A DNA stretch of 64,000 bases from Fen-1298 sp963833465 (GTDB lineage Bacteria > Bacteroidota > Ignavibacteria > UBA10030), in NCBI GenBank assembly GCA_963833465.1, contig CAWHXW010000005.1, positions 124,001-188,000 on the forward strand, in the 5' to 3' direction. Shown piece by piece: positions 26,452 through 37,203 of this stretch. The first letter of the stretch is position 1. Every line of letters begins with the position of its first letter. The position numbers were made by a program, and so were the translations under genes. Below the pieces are notes generated by a model. The model was not told the origin of the DNA and ran no database searches. It worked only from the letters and a program-made list of their open reading frames with translations.

Positions 26452-26474
26452 CAAAAGATATATCAAAATCTTTT
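26452..26474 (+). terminator. Weak terminator after the small lipoprotein gene
   Basis: AAAAGAT and ATCTTTT form a 7-bp AT-rich stem ending in TTTTTG just after the stop codon. It is AT-rich and therefore weak. Confidence 0.4.
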
Positions 26475-26491
26475 TGTTCCAAGAATGCTGA

Positions 26492-28174
26492 TTACAACGT
26501 CTTTAAAACCAACATTGTAATATCATCGGATTGCGGCGTAGATTGTGTATGAATTTCTAATTCTTTTTGAATTTGTTGAATAATTTCTTTCGCTGATAAA
26601 TCTATCGATCTTTTTAGAATTGCTTCAAGATGTTCTTCAGTAAATTGTTCATTATTTTGATTCATAGCTTCACTTACTCCATCTGTGTACATTACTAATA
26701 CATCTCCCGGCAAAAGCGTGACCAAAGTTTCCGCATACGGTGCTGTCGTTCTAAAAATACCAAGAATTAAGCCGCCCTCTTCCAAATATTCCATCGTTCC
26801 ATTTTTTCTCAATAAGTACGGCGGGTTATGTCCGGCGTTCGTGTACCAGAATTGACGTGTCTGCGCATTGAGTATGCCCCAAAAGAATGTAATAAACTTG
26901 CTTCCTCCTCGAGTATTTGAGCAAGTGAGATCATTGATCTGCCCGGTTGTTTCAGCAACCGATGTGCACAAAGGTGCAAGTGCGCGTAATGCCGCTTGCA
27001 CATTCGCCATTAGTAATGCTGCTGGCGTTCCTTTGCCTGAAACGTCACCGATTGCCAATACATATTCATCCTGCGTCCGAGTGATAACATCGTAATAATC
27101 GCCGCCGACTTCTTTTGATGAAATCGTAAGCGCAGCAATATCAAAGTTCGGAATAGTGGGAAGTTTTTCAGGTAGAAGACCCTGCTGAATTTCACGTGCA
27201 ATATTTAATTCATCTTCCATCCGTTGCTTTTCAATAGCAGTTTTAAAGAGCCGTGCGTTTTCGATGGAGATGATAGCAAGATTACCAAGTGAATAAAGAA
27301 ATTCAAGATCGGCTTGCGAATATACACCGCCGCGTAATCGTTCACCGAGTAAAATCATTCCGATTGTCTTCTGCTGAATGTGCATTGGTACTACTACTGT
27401 AATTCCAATTTTAATTAAGTTGGCTGCGGCAATTCGGTATGCTTTCGACTTTAATAAATCACGTGTAGTAGCAGATTTTGTGAGATTGCAAAGATCAGGC
27501 AAAATTTCCTGCAGAGCAGCACTTCCTTCCATTCTCGAAGCAATAATATTTAATTCATTTTCATTCCGAATACAGATGGCATAATTCTTCACTCCGACTT
27601 GTCCAAGAAGCGCAAATGTTACAAGCCGTATTACTTTTTTTTCATCTAATCCTATATTGAATTCCTTGCTTAAATCAAAAAGTGTATTAAGTTCTTGAAT
27701 TTTTCTATCGAGATTTCTATTTGCCTCTTTCACCTGATTTATGATAAGCGCCTTCTCGATTGCCGTGCCTGACAGATTAACTAATGATTGAATTATTTTT
27801 TTATCCAGAGATGAGAATGAAGATTTTGTCAGTCTCTCGCCGAGTGTGATGTATCCCACAATGCGTTTTTGTGCAATAATTGGAATTACCAGTGACTGTT
27901 GATTGTTATTTAGAAATTCCAACCACTCTGATTTTTCCTGAACCAATTTTTTAATCAATTGAATGGAGCGCGGCGGACGTTCTATTTGAATACTCTTTTT
28001 AATAATCGAGTTATCCAAGCCCCTTGCAGTTATCACTTTGAATATTTTTCCATCGCGCTTAAGAAGAACAATCCCGCGTGCTACAAGCATCTTGCCCATC
28101 AGTGTACAAAGTACTGTGGTGAGAATAAAATCTAGCTCAAGCGATGAATTAATAATAGTACTGAATTCAAACAA
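26492..28174 (-). CDS. SpoIIE/RsbU-type PP2C phosphatase with two GAF domains
   Basis: This soluble protein of at least 560 residues has two GAF-like sensor domains (about 5-160 and 170-310), a short coiled linker (KQRMEDELNIAREIQQGLLPE) and a PP2C/SpoIIE domain (about 340-560) with metal-binding Asp residues in GGDYYDV, GDVSGKGTPAAL and QSDDITMLVL. It should dephosphorylate a STAS-domain antagonist. The listed start is TTG 28174, but coding-like sequence (SDLLPLFEFSTII) extends upstream to about 28230 without any ATG, so the true start is unclear. It is the last gene of a four-gene partner-switching module. Confidence 0.88.
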   Translation of the reverse strand: MFEFSTIINSSLELDFILTTVLCTLMGKMLVARGIVLLKRDGKIFKVITARGLDNSIIKKSIQIERPPRSIQLIKKLVQEKSEWLEFLNNNQQSLVIPIIAQKRIVGYITLGERLTKSSFSSLDKKIIQSLVNLSGTAIEKALIINQVKEANRNLDRKIQELNTLFDLSKEFNIGLDEKKVIRLVTFALLGQVGVKNYAICIRNENELNIIASRMEGSAALQEILPDLCNLTKSATTRDLLKSKAYRIAAANLIKIGITVVVPMHIQQKTIGMILLGERLRGGVYSQADLEFLYSLGNLAIISIENARLFKTAIEKQRMEDELNIAREIQQGLLPEKLPTIPNFDIAALTISSKEVGGDYYDVITRTQDEYVLAIGDVSGKGTPAALLMANVQAALRALAPLCTSVAETTGQINDLTCSNTRGGSKFITFFWGILNAQTRQFWYTNAGHNPPYLLRKNGTMEYLEEGGLILGIFRTTAPYAETLVTLLPGDVLVMYTDGVSEAMNQNNEQFTEEHLEAILKRSIDLSAKEIIQQIQKELEIHTQSTPQSDDITMLVLKTL

Positions 28175-28239
28175 CGGAAGAAGATCAGAAGTTTGTTTTC
28201 GAACTGCAGATGCCGATTGTAAATGAGATCCTTTCGTTG

Positions 28240-28692
28240 TTACCTCTCTGCGACTGAAGATGCATTTGGCAAATACTTAATAAGCCGTACTTCATTTAGT
28301 TTGCCTCGATGGAAATTATATTCCACCTTGTCCATAAGTTTTTTCATAAGATATACTCCCAGTCCGCCCCGACGGCGATGTCCAATATGTTCTTTCAGAT
28401 CCGGTCGGCTGATTTTGGAAGGATCAAATGATCTGCCATTATCAAATATTCTAATTTCTAACGAACGATTATTTTGAAAAATAGAAACTTCAATCTTTTT
28501 ATCAGCCGCATATTGATATGCATGTTTAATTATATTCGTGCATGCTTCATCCACAGCAAGCACAATATTAGCTGCATCTTCTTCTGAAAAGCCAAATGCA
28601 TGTGCTGCTTCACCGACAAATTCTCTTACTTCTATAAGATTATCCGTCCGGCTCAGGATTATTTTTGATCTATGTGCTGCTTTCGTTTCCAT
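28240..28692 (-). CDS. RsbW-like anti-sigma/serine-protein kinase
   Basis: This 150-residue GHKL ATPase domain protein contains AVDEACTNIIKHAY (N-box, about 46-60), IRIFDNGRSFDP (G1-type) and HRRRGGLGVYLMKKLMDKVEY (G2-type; key residues GG-G-L-MK). It has no phospho-acceptor histidine. Such proteins bind a sigma factor or effector and phosphorylate a STAS antagonist. It lies between the STAS gene and the downstream SpoIIE phosphatase with short gaps, which fits an Rsb-type switch. The effector or sigma factor is not in the window. Confidence 0.9.
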   Translation of the reverse strand: METKAAHRSKIILSRTDNLIEVREFVGEAAHAFGFSEEDAANIVLAVDEACTNIIKHAYQYAADKKIEVSIFQNNRSLEIRIFDNGRSFDPSKISRPDLKEHIGHRRRGGLGVYLMKKLMDKVEYNFHRGKLNEVRLIKYLPNASSVAER

Positions 28693-28721
28693 TATTTCAA
28701 TGTCAATGCAAAATTAGAACT

Positions 28722-29078
28722 TCAATTCTTTTTTTCATGAAATCGCAAGACGGCTTCTTGCTCATCCTTAAATATTTCATATAGGATTGGAAAGCCCAGC
28801 AAATCAAATACGTTATAAACTTTCGGTGTCATATTTGTCAGCTTGATATCACCTTTGTTTTTGCGCACATCTTCGATATATGCCATAAATACTCCTAAAC
28901 CGGCACTGCTGATATACGAAAGATCACGGCAATTCACTACAATATTAAATTTGTTTTCCGTTATCAGCTTCTGGAAAGCAATTTCAAGATCAGGCGCCGT
29001 GTGAGCATCAAGATAGCCTTTTAGTTCAATCACGCTGATGTCCTCATTTTCTCTTTGGTGGATTTTAAAATCAATCAT
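28722..29078 (-). CDS. STAS-domain anti-sigma factor antagonist (SpoIIAA/RsbV-like)
   Basis: This is a single STAS domain of 118 residues. VVNCRDLSYISSAGLGVFMA (about 48-67) contains the conserved serine (DLSYISSAG) that the partner kinase would phosphorylate. AAGGAG precedes ATG 29078. It is followed by the RsbW-like kinase gene and flanked by two SpoIIE phosphatases, so its phosphorylation state is the presumed output of the module. Confidence 0.93.
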   Translation of the reverse strand: MIDFKIHQRENEDISVIELKGYLDAHTAPDLEIAFQKLITENKFNIVVNCRDLSYISSAGLGVFMAYIEDVRKNKGDIKLTNMTPKVYNVFDLLGFPILYEIFKDEQEAVLRFHEKKN

Positions 29079-29141
29079 GGTGGTCTCCTTCTTGTCCTTC
29101 TCTCCTTAAAATAACCGATCGAGTCTCCATTCTATCTATCC

Positions 29142-31238
29142 TTAATTACTTCCTAACCACTTCATTACAATCAGTGTTACATCATCATTATACGTTCCTT
29201 GGCTGATAAAAGTTCTGACACTCGATAAGATCATATTTTTGATTTCATTTGCTGAATAATTGATACATTTACTTGCGATTTGCATCAACCGCTCATATCC
29301 ATATTCTTCCATCTCTGCATTTCGCGATTCAGTAATGCCGTCTGTGTAGAAAATGCAAATATCGCCGTGTTGAAGTTTTAAAGTTCGTTCTTCAATTGCC
29401 TGCTCAAACTGCTCATTATCCGTTAATCCCAAACCTATTCCGTTTGATCGTATTAATTCAATTACATTTTGTGATATATATATCATCGGACAATGACCTG
29501 CGCGTGCAAGCGTAAGCGTTGCGTTTTGAAGATCAAGCATACCGTATATAGCACTAATAAACATATTCTTTTCTAAAGTTTCCATTAGAGTGTCATTGGC
29601 TCGAGAAAGTAATTGCTTCGGTGTTGCGCAAATTTTGCTTAACGACATCACAATCCCTTTTACTTCTGCCATATAGAATGCGGCAGAGACACCTTTCCCA
29701 GATACATCACCAACTATAATTCCAATTCGCTCGTCGGGAAGTGTAATTATATCATAATAATCTCCGCCAACTTCCATTGAAGATTCTGACACCGTCGCGA
29801 ATTCTGCTTTTGACAAATTTGGCACTGATTGAGGTAGCAACCGCTTCTGCATACGCTGTGCTACCATCATTTCTTGATGAAGGCGTTCTCTTTCGATTGA
29901 TTTAATAATCAAACGCGAATTATCTATAGCAATACTCACATGATCGGCAAATGTTGTCATCACATCGATATCTTCTTGATCAAATGCATTTTGATAGTCT
30001 TTTGTAGCATGCAAAACACCAATAATTTTTTCATGTGATAGAAGCGGAACAGTAAGCATGGAACCGCGCGCAAAGCCCTTCTTTTTAAGATGCTTTGTCC
30101 GTCGATCCGACCAGATATCTTCAATGAGCAATGCTTTATGAGAATCAATCAGATATCGTTTTAATTGTATTCCATCTTCTGCCGCAATGAGATCAATTTC
30201 CTGTTGAGTGATATTTCGCTTTGCGGCTACGTCTACAGAAATTTCACCGGTACTTTCATTCACAGAAAATAATTCCAACCATACACTGCGTGCACCGCAT
30301 ACTTCAGATGTCATTTGCGTAACGGTATTTAACAAATCGTTGAAATCAAACACCTGAGTCACAAGGCGGCTTAAGTTATGCAGAGAAATTAATTCAGATT
30401 GCTTTCTTTCGAATACTTCCGCTGTTGGCAGGTGAAATAATGTACTTATAAATGTGACACCAAAATAAATTGTGCCGAATATTGAGTTCAATTGAATAAA
30501 GGTATGAAGCGGCCTGCTGTACGAAATAAGATCATCACCACTTATAGATCTTTGAACAAGGAAAACGTCCAAGACAAGGAGAGCAATAAATAGTAAAAAT
30601 GAATAGATGATAGAATATTTTTTTTCACGTTTTGAAAGAAATACAATCCAATTTTGCTTGAACGAATTCATGACAATCAATGCAAACGCCAGAGCAAAGA
30701 ATATCGAAGCGAATAAATTATTTTCCTGAAAAAGAAACGGAAAATCTGCCGCACATGCCGCGAAAAGAAAAATGAGATAAGCAATGTAATATCGCCAAGT
30801 TGTTTTACGGCGTTTGAATAACACTAAATCATGTAAGATGACTAGCAAATACAAAGACAATACTCCAAGCGCCAAGTTAATCAGAGTCAAAATGCACAAC
30901 GTTAATGCAGATTTATGAATGCTGAATGATTCACCTCCAGAAAAGCGATGAGCTTGAACGAATGAACCAAATCCCAGTATGACCAAGGAAAATACAACCG
31001 CAAAAAATAGTCGCCCAATTTCTCTCGGAGCATTGCGTTGCGACATCTTTCGCCTTTTTTCAATGAAGATGCCGACTAACATGAATGAGCCAACAACGAA
31101 TAGTTCGCGTAGGACAGTGATGCCGGCGATATCGAAATCAACGGCAGCATGTATAACATCATAAGTAAAAACAAGCGGCAAAAGAATTGCCGGTACAATC
31201 AACAATACAATACTTTTTATATTGGATACACTAATCAT
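29142..31238 (-). CDS. Membrane-bound SpoIIE/RsbU-type PP2C phosphatase with GAF domain
   Basis: The 698 residues comprise about eight membrane helices (1-275), a GAF domain (about 290-440) and a PP2C/SpoIIE domain (about 470-698) with GGDYYDII, GDVSGKGVSAAF and DDVTLIVMKW metal-site motifs. The linker MMVAQRMQKRLLPQSVPNL is typical of RsbU/SpoIIE phosphatases. It is the first gene of the partner-switching module and probably feeds an envelope or ligand signal to the STAS protein. The GAF-only phosphatase at the other end may supply a cytoplasmic signal. Confidence 0.91.
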   Translation of the reverse strand: MISVSNIKSIVLLIVPAILLPLVFTYDVIHAAVDFDIAGITVLRELFVVGSFMLVGIFIEKRRKMSQRNAPREIGRLFFAVVFSLVILGFGSFVQAHRFSGGESFSIHKSALTLCILTLINLALGVLSLYLLVILHDLVLFKRRKTTWRYYIAYLIFLFAACAADFPFLFQENNLFASIFFALAFALIVMNSFKQNWIVFLSKREKKYSIIYSFLLFIALLVLDVFLVQRSISGDDLISYSRPLHTFIQLNSIFGTIYFGVTFISTLFHLPTAEVFERKQSELISLHNLSRLVTQVFDFNDLLNTVTQMTSEVCGARSVWLELFSVNESTGEISVDVAAKRNITQQEIDLIAAEDGIQLKRYLIDSHKALLIEDIWSDRRTKHLKKKGFARGSMLTVPLLSHEKIIGVLHATKDYQNAFDQEDIDVMTTFADHVSIAIDNSRLIIKSIERERLHQEMMVAQRMQKRLLPQSVPNLSKAEFATVSESSMEVGGDYYDIITLPDERIGIIVGDVSGKGVSAAFYMAEVKGIVMSLSKICATPKQLLSRANDTLMETLEKNMFISAIYGMLDLQNATLTLARAGHCPMIYISQNVIELIRSNGIGLGLTDNEQFEQAIEERTLKLQHGDICIFYTDGITESRNAEMEEYGYERLMQIASKCINYSANEIKNMILSSVRTFISQGTYNDDVTLIVMKWLGSN

Positions 31239-31559
31239 AATTCATTATAAACAACTAATCAAATATATTTTTAAAACTGACTATTATTAACGTATTTTTT
31301 AAATCTAATGGATTAATTGCATTGCTATTTATTTATCGTATGAACTCGCATAAAGTTACAGAAAATTAGAAATAAATATTTTGAAAATAACCAATAAATC
31401 GCTCGCAAGGATAGTCCAAATTGATTATTTTACACCTATTCGTAGTTTTCTATTGTAATATCAGTAAGTGCTTTGTTTAACAATACTTAACAATTGAAAA
31501 AAGCGAACACACGCTAAAATTCATCCAAATATAATCGTTTGAAAATATTTCGTATTAAT
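31239..31559. other. Intergenic, nothing recognised
   Basis: AT-rich sequence between two minus-strand genes with no credible ORF, strong hairpin or repeat. It presumably holds the promoter of the phosphatase operon. Confidence 0.5.
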
Positions 31560-33837
31560 TTATTTCAACAAAACAAGTTTTTTTGTTTCGGTAAAAATTC
31601 CGGCTTGTCCATTAAGATTAGAAGACTGAAGAAAATCTCGCCGTGCTGATGGAACAGCAGATAAACGACAGAAGTAGACGCCGCTTGGAGTGTTGACCGC
31701 ATTCCATTGTTGTTTATAGATTCCTGCCGGTAAAGTTTCTGATAATAGTGTAGCGACTTCCTTTCCTGCCACATCGAATATTTTTAAATTTGTATAACTA
31801 TCAACTGATAATTGAAAACTGATTATTGTTGTTGGATTGAACGGATTCGGATAGTTTTGTTTTAATGAAAACTTTATAGGTAAATCATTATCAATATTTT
31901 TAACATTGGTTGAAATCATTTCTGAAAGCGGTCGCTTCCACACGCTTTTTCCTTCAGTTCCTGCAAAGAGGTTCGTATCGCAGACCGCAAGTGCATAGAT
32001 AAAAGTGTTTGTCAATCCATCATTGACAGCAGACCAATTAGTGCCATTATCGGTTGAAACAAATACTCCACCATCAGTTCCGGCAAAGAGATTAGTACCT
32101 GTAACAGCAAGTGCCCATACATAATTATTTGTCAGACCAGAATTGACAGCCGTCCAATTATTAACATCGTTAACAGATAGAAATACGCCGCCGTCAGTTC
32201 CGGCAAAAAGATTGGTCCCTCCTGTTTCGCTCAAGCTGGTAACAAGAGTCCAAATATGTTTGTTTGTTAAACCGGAATTAAATGTGACCCAATTAGTGCC
32301 GTTATCAGTGGATCGAAATACTCCGTCGCCATAAGTTCCTGCATAGAGATTTGTACCGCTCGTTTTATTTGTACTCAATGCAAGCGTATAAACATCAATA
32401 TTTGTTAAACCAGAATTGACAGCCGTCCAATAATTACCATTATTGGTCGAAAGAAATACTCCATCAGCAGTAGCAGCAAAAATATTATTACCACTGAAAG
32501 AAAAATTATAAACATTTGTATATGGTAAACCGGCATTTACAGCGTTCCAATTATTACCGTTATTCGTCGAAAGGAAAGCTCCACCGTCTGTTCCGGCAAG
32601 AATATTAATATCGCCTGTTCCAATGGGACTTACAGCAAGAGTCCAAATATATGGGTTTATTAATCCATCATTAGCAGCAATAAAATCATTACCGCCATTT
32701 ATCGAAAGAAAAATACCGCGTGAAGTTCCGGCAAAAAGATTCGTACCGCCTGTCCCATTAGCACTTGTGGCAAAAGCATAGATATTATTGTTCGTCAAGC
32801 CGTTATTGACGGCATACCAGTTAGTACCGTTGTTGGTCGATAGAAATATTCCACCATCAGTTCCTGCAAAAAGATTTGTGCCGCATGTTTCATTTGGGCT
32901 GATGACAAGAGTATAGACATCTGTACCTCGTCAAGCCAGAATTAATAGAGATCCAATTTGTTCCGTAGTTTGTGGAATAAAAGACACCGCGCGAGGTCCC
33001 TGCAAAAAGATTACTATTCCCTTTTCCATCTGAACTGACTGCAATTGAATAGACATTAGTGTTTATTAAACCACAATTGGTGGCGGTCCAATTAGTGTCA
33101 AGAACGCTTAGAAGAAAGACTCCACAAGATGTTCCAGCAAAAATATTCATTCCGCCGGTTTCATTAGACATAGAAGCGAGAGTATATATATTAGTATGGT
33201 TGAAGCTAGAATTAATACCAATCCAATTATTGCCGCTGTTGGTCGAAAAAAAAACTCCGCTTCCATAAGTTCCGGCAAAAAGATTGGTATCACAGATATC
33301 AAGAGCAAAGACATTGTTGTTAGTCAAACCGGTATTGATAGCACACCAATTAGAACCGTTGTCGGTCGAAAGAAATACTCCACCGCCATAAGTTCCGGCA
33401 AGGAGATTACTAGTACCTGTTCCATTTGTGCTAACAGCAAGAGAATAGACATTCGTATTTGTCAAACCAGAATTAACAGCAGTCCAATTAGTTCCATTGT
33501 TTGTAGAAAGAAAAACGCCGCGATAAGTTCCGGCAAAAAGATTATTTCCGCCTTTCTCATTAGGGCTTGCGATAAGTGACCATATATACTTGTTCGTCAA
33601 GCCAGAATTTACTGCTATCCAATTGACACCGTTATTAGTCGAAAGAAAAACTCCGCCATCAGTTCCGGCAAAAAGATTAGTTCCGCCTTTCGAATCAGTG
33701 CTAGCGACAAGAGCACGGACTATACCGCCAAAAGGTCCATTTGCTTGCTTCCATTGAGTATACGACCTGGTTGTTGAAAAAAACATTATGCAGAAGAACA
33801 AGCCGGATAAGGAAAAAAATGGTTTTATAATGTTCAC
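31560..33837 (-). CDS. T9SS-secreted propeller protein with 14 BNR-like repeats, one frameshift
   Basis: It has a signal sequence from GTG 33837, then about 14 repeats of 45-50 residues with the core NLFAGTDGGVFLSTNNG-NW, as in sialidase/BNR, Kelch or sortilin-like propellers. The number fits two seven-bladed propellers. A T9SS C-terminal sorting domain follows (NYPNPFNPTTIISF ... ETKKLVLLK). The frame breaks at about 32926-32927; removing one of two C bases there rejoins the pieces and restores one full repeat (NLFAGTDGGIFLSTNNG). There is an unusual insert inside the sorting domain (about 31600-31655). It is probably a surface or secreted binding protein. No catalytic residues are recognised. 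Confidence 0.8.
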
Positions 33838-34196
33838 TTATTTAATTTAGTAATGAACAAATACATCCGATGACATTTGGAATGAAATGGAGTTATAAAA
33901 AGCAATTTCTGCAAGGGAATAAAACAAGATTGTTATCGGTTGTTCTTTTCAAAATTATAGAAACATATCGCCAATCTTTTCATTGGCTATAAAATATATA
34001 GTTATAACTGAGAACTTAATTTATAAATTATTAAGGTTGCTTTAAATGGCAAAATAATGAATTCTCGATGTACAACGTCCCAAAGAATGAAATGAATATT
34101 AAACCCAAATAACCGAAGACTTAAAAATATTTTTTATCTGGTTTTTTTGAATATGTTTAGTTTTTATAATTGATGACAATGTACTATAGGAATCTC
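33838..34196. other. Intergenic, nothing recognised
   Basis: AT-rich, with no credible ORF, RNA gene or strong inverted repeat. It separates the TPR gene end from the propeller gene start. Confidence 0.45.
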
Positions 34197-34887
34197 CTAC
34201 ATACTATATTCAGTGATGAAACGATCGACATCATGAGCGTACAGACGAAGTTGGAAATTCCTTTTTTAGTATCTGAAAAAGTTCAATAGCTTTTTCTTTT
34301 TTTCCGGCTGCCGCATAATTTGTCGCAGATCTTTGCAAATTTTCAGGTGCCTGTACAGATGCCATATTTTTCGATGCTGCCTTTTCAAAGTAGGAAGCTG
34401 CTTGGTTGAAATCACCTTTCGCTTCGTAGCAACTTGCCATTCCTGCATAAGCAGAAGCTGTTATCATCTTATCAGAAACGCTAATATCATTATATACATT
34501 CAGAGCTTTATCGTAATTTTTTAAAGCGAAATACGAGTTTGCCAAATATAATTTTGCAATTTCACCTGCTTTTGTACTGCCATGCTCTTCTACTACAGCT
34601 TGTAATCCTTGAGTGCCTTCTTGCGGCACACCATTAATAGCAAGATCATATCTTCCTTCATCATAATATGGCTCTAAATTGGCAAGCATCGCCGTTGCCT
34701 TTTCATTTGAATCAGCACGACTTTTAGTCCATAGGAATCCGATAATCACAAGTCCCGCAATCCCGATTCCAACGTAAGAAAGAATCTTTGTGTTATCATC
34801 TATCCACTTGCGAGCTTCAAAATATTTTGTCACAAGTTTATCTTCTTTAATTTCCCTCTTTGAAATTTTTTTCTGTGGTTTAAGCAT
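34197..34887 (-). CDS. Membrane-anchored TPR protein, C-terminus frameshifted
   Basis: This protein of about 218-230 residues has a charged cytoplasmic N-terminus, one membrane helix (about 36-54) and TPR repeats (roughly 110-215, e.g. LYLANSYFALKNYDKALNVY). The domain order resembles YfgM/TPR_21-type envelope chaperone partners. The visible frame stops at 34231 (SSVRS). In the next frame the sequence continues YAHDVDRFITEYSM to a stop at 34197, which looks like the genuine C-terminus, so a 1-base indel near 34235-34255 is likely. It is followed upstream by tRNA-Arg. Confidence 0.78.
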
Positions 34888-34923
34888 GTCTATTCCTAAA
34901 TCAGTTAATAATTTAATTGTTTG

Positions 34924-34997
34924 TGCGCCCGAGGCGATTCGAACGCCTGGCCTACAGCTCCGGAGGCTGTCGCTCTATCCAGCTGAGCTACGGGCGC
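34924..34997 (-). tRNA. tRNA-Arg (anticodon CCG)
   Basis: A 74-base cloverleaf: acceptor GCGCCCG/CGGGCGC, D-arm GCTCAGCTGGATAGAGC, anticodon stem-loop ACAGC-CTCCGGA-GCTGT (anticodon CCG), T-loop TTCGAAT. CCA is not encoded. Confidence 0.96.
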
Positions 34998-35487
34998 AAG
35001 TGAAATTCCGTTATTTTCTACATTCGCCTTCTTCATGTTGAGTGAAGTTTCGTTTTTATTTCACTCTAAGAGTGCTTAAATAATTACTCAATATACCACG
35101 AATAAGAAACGCCAGCGAATTGGATCTTCCGGTTCCTTGAACATTGGCGTTTTACTCTTTGCGAGCAATTTCTTATTGAATTTTTGGAAGCAATCTTCTT
35201 TAAGTTCAGGTTTAATATACAAAAGGTTGTATGCGAAGGCAAGGAAGGAAAATGCACTTTTTCATAGCCGAGAACAATCACATTTAATTTGCCAACTGTT
35301 TTATGAAGTTCGTCAGGAAGTAAATAGGCAAATAACAATGAAGTTTTAATGCCAGAATATCAGAAAAGTTCCTTCATAGTTTAGAACTTTAAATTAAAAA
35401 GCTACGGCGTGTACGACATTTCTCTTTATCGTATTTGCTTTAAGAAAAGAATCAAAATAAAAAAATCACTAAAATATTTTCCAGTAG
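34998..35487. other. Intergenic with a possible decayed minus-strand ORF
   Basis: No complete gene is supported. On the minus strand, 35345 to about 35084 reads as two open pieces in adjacent frames (LLFAYLLPDELHKTVGK... then ...CFQKFNKKLLAKSKTPMFKE ending RWRFLFVVY), as if a small gene had a 1-base lesion, but I recognise no family and no good start. The rest is AT-rich. Confidence 0.3.
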
Positions 35488-37141
35488 CTAATTATTATAT
35501 TGGAATACTTTCAATGCGGGAAGAGCGTTGCCTTTGAAATCGAACAATGTCGTGTTTGAAACAACATTGGGACCACCCAATTCCCATCCAACTCCCGGAA
35601 CTGCAATCATCACCGGGTCCCAATAAAGAATTCCGATAACACTTCCATTGTTGACAGTTTTCAAGTCGTTGAAACATTCATAGAGAAAATCCCTTTGCCC
35701 GGCGGGCGTGCTCTGATAAACAGAATCATAAGGCCCGTTATTCTTGAGTTGTCCTATATCTCCGTTAAGAATCGTAGGTTTCCAATTATATCCGGTTTCC
35801 ATAATTAGAATATCTTTACCAAACTTCGTGCTCACATAGTTTGCCCAATCGCGGATTTGAGGAACGGTTTTCTTTGTCCAGAAAGGATAATAGGAAGCAC
35901 CAATGATATCGTACTGCAAATCGTTTACCTGGCATTCATTGAAGAACCAAATGTACTTATCGGAATTACCGCCATCATCGAGATGCAGAATAATTTTTGT
36001 CAATGGGGATATTGTTTTGATTGCCCTACATCCCTCCTTAAGAAGATCACTCATAGATTTGAAGTCACTCGAGGATCCTGATGGAAGAAGAATTCCACCT
36101 GAAATTTCATTTCCTATCGAAACGAATTCAGGTGCAGTTTCCTGTGCCCGCATTTGATTCATAAAATTAAAAGTGAAATTGTAAACAGCCTTCATAAGAT
36201 CGTCGAAGTTCAATTTTTCCCATTCATGAGGTTTCACATTCGACCAATAATCACTGTAATAGAAAGTGAGAAGAATCTGGAAACCCATGGCTTTCGTTCG
36301 CTTTGACATGGTTAATATATCTTTTGGGTTTTGAAAACCTGGTCGGAAGACGTTTGGATGGACTGTAGTCAGGATTGCCCGGATCATTATAAAGCCGCAA
36401 TCGTATTAAATTAAATCCATAATCCTTTAATATTTGCAAACAATCTTTTTCCACGCCGTTATCGTAAAATTTTCCACCCATAGATTCTATATAGCTCAGT
36501 TCAGAAATATCTCCGCCTTTTAAAAATGGATAAGGTTTAGTGGCTTTCACAAGTTGCAAGTCATCTATCTGACACCAATTATTTGCATTTGCATCTGAGG
36601 TTAGACTGATAGTGCATTTTCTGCTTTTGACTAAAATACCTCTTACAACAATTCGCTTCCACTCCTTCGATACAGGAAGGCTTGTGATTTTCTTTATATC
36701 ATCCGTTTGCGCCGCAAGAAAACAAGAATTTTGTCCTCCACTATTCCTGACCCAAGCCCACAGAGAATAATAACCATCTGAGAGACTTGTGAGTGTCTGT
36801 GATGTCGTGACTTTGTACGTCGTTCCTTTTCTATGCTCGAGCGCATATTTTCCAGAGTAACCACCTTCTACTATATGGCTCGCGTCAGAATTATTTTGAT
36901 CAGCAGATGAAGTCCATCCGACTGGCGAATTCGTTTGCGTGAATTTTTCAAATCCGCTGTTCACAATAACGGAATCCTGAAATTCATTAATGGAAAAAGA
37001 TGTGGTATCTTTTTCTGAGAACGCTCTGAGTAAAGAAACAAAGAGAACACACACAAAGAAAAGTAATATGCTAGAATGCAAGTAGTTGCATTGTGTTTTT
37101 TTAGTAAGAGTAAGTCGCAAGTATTTTTTCTTGCACATCAC
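35488..37141 (-). CDS. GH53 endo-beta-1,4-galactanase with N-terminal CBM61-like module, one frameshift
   Basis: It has a membrane/signal segment (about 22-42), then a galactose-binding-like module (about 52-188: NSGFEKF ... GWTSS ... YSLWAWVRNSGGQ), similar to CBM61, which binds beta-1,4-galactan. The GH53 barrel begins at FLKGGDISELSYIESMGG. Catalytic glutamates are in FVSIGNEISGG (acid/base) and ILIMETGYNW (nucleophile). The frame breaks near 36340-36350: the 5' piece reads ...PGNPDYSPSKRLP and the 3' piece resumes PGFQNPKDILTMSKR. There is no T9SS tail, so the product is probably periplasmic or membrane-tethered. It is the last gene of the galactan operon, behind the symporter. Confidence 0.87.
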
Positions 37142-37203
37142 TCAATTCTATCCTGCTTAATGACGGTTGAATTCAGAACGTAACAATCACTTTCACATTT
37201 TGT

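Noticed and set aside
31560..33837. CRISPR-like or satellite repeat array
   Set aside because: The regular repeats are in frame and encode propeller blades; spacing and divergence do not fit CRISPR. No CRISPR array or cas gene was seen anywhere in the window.
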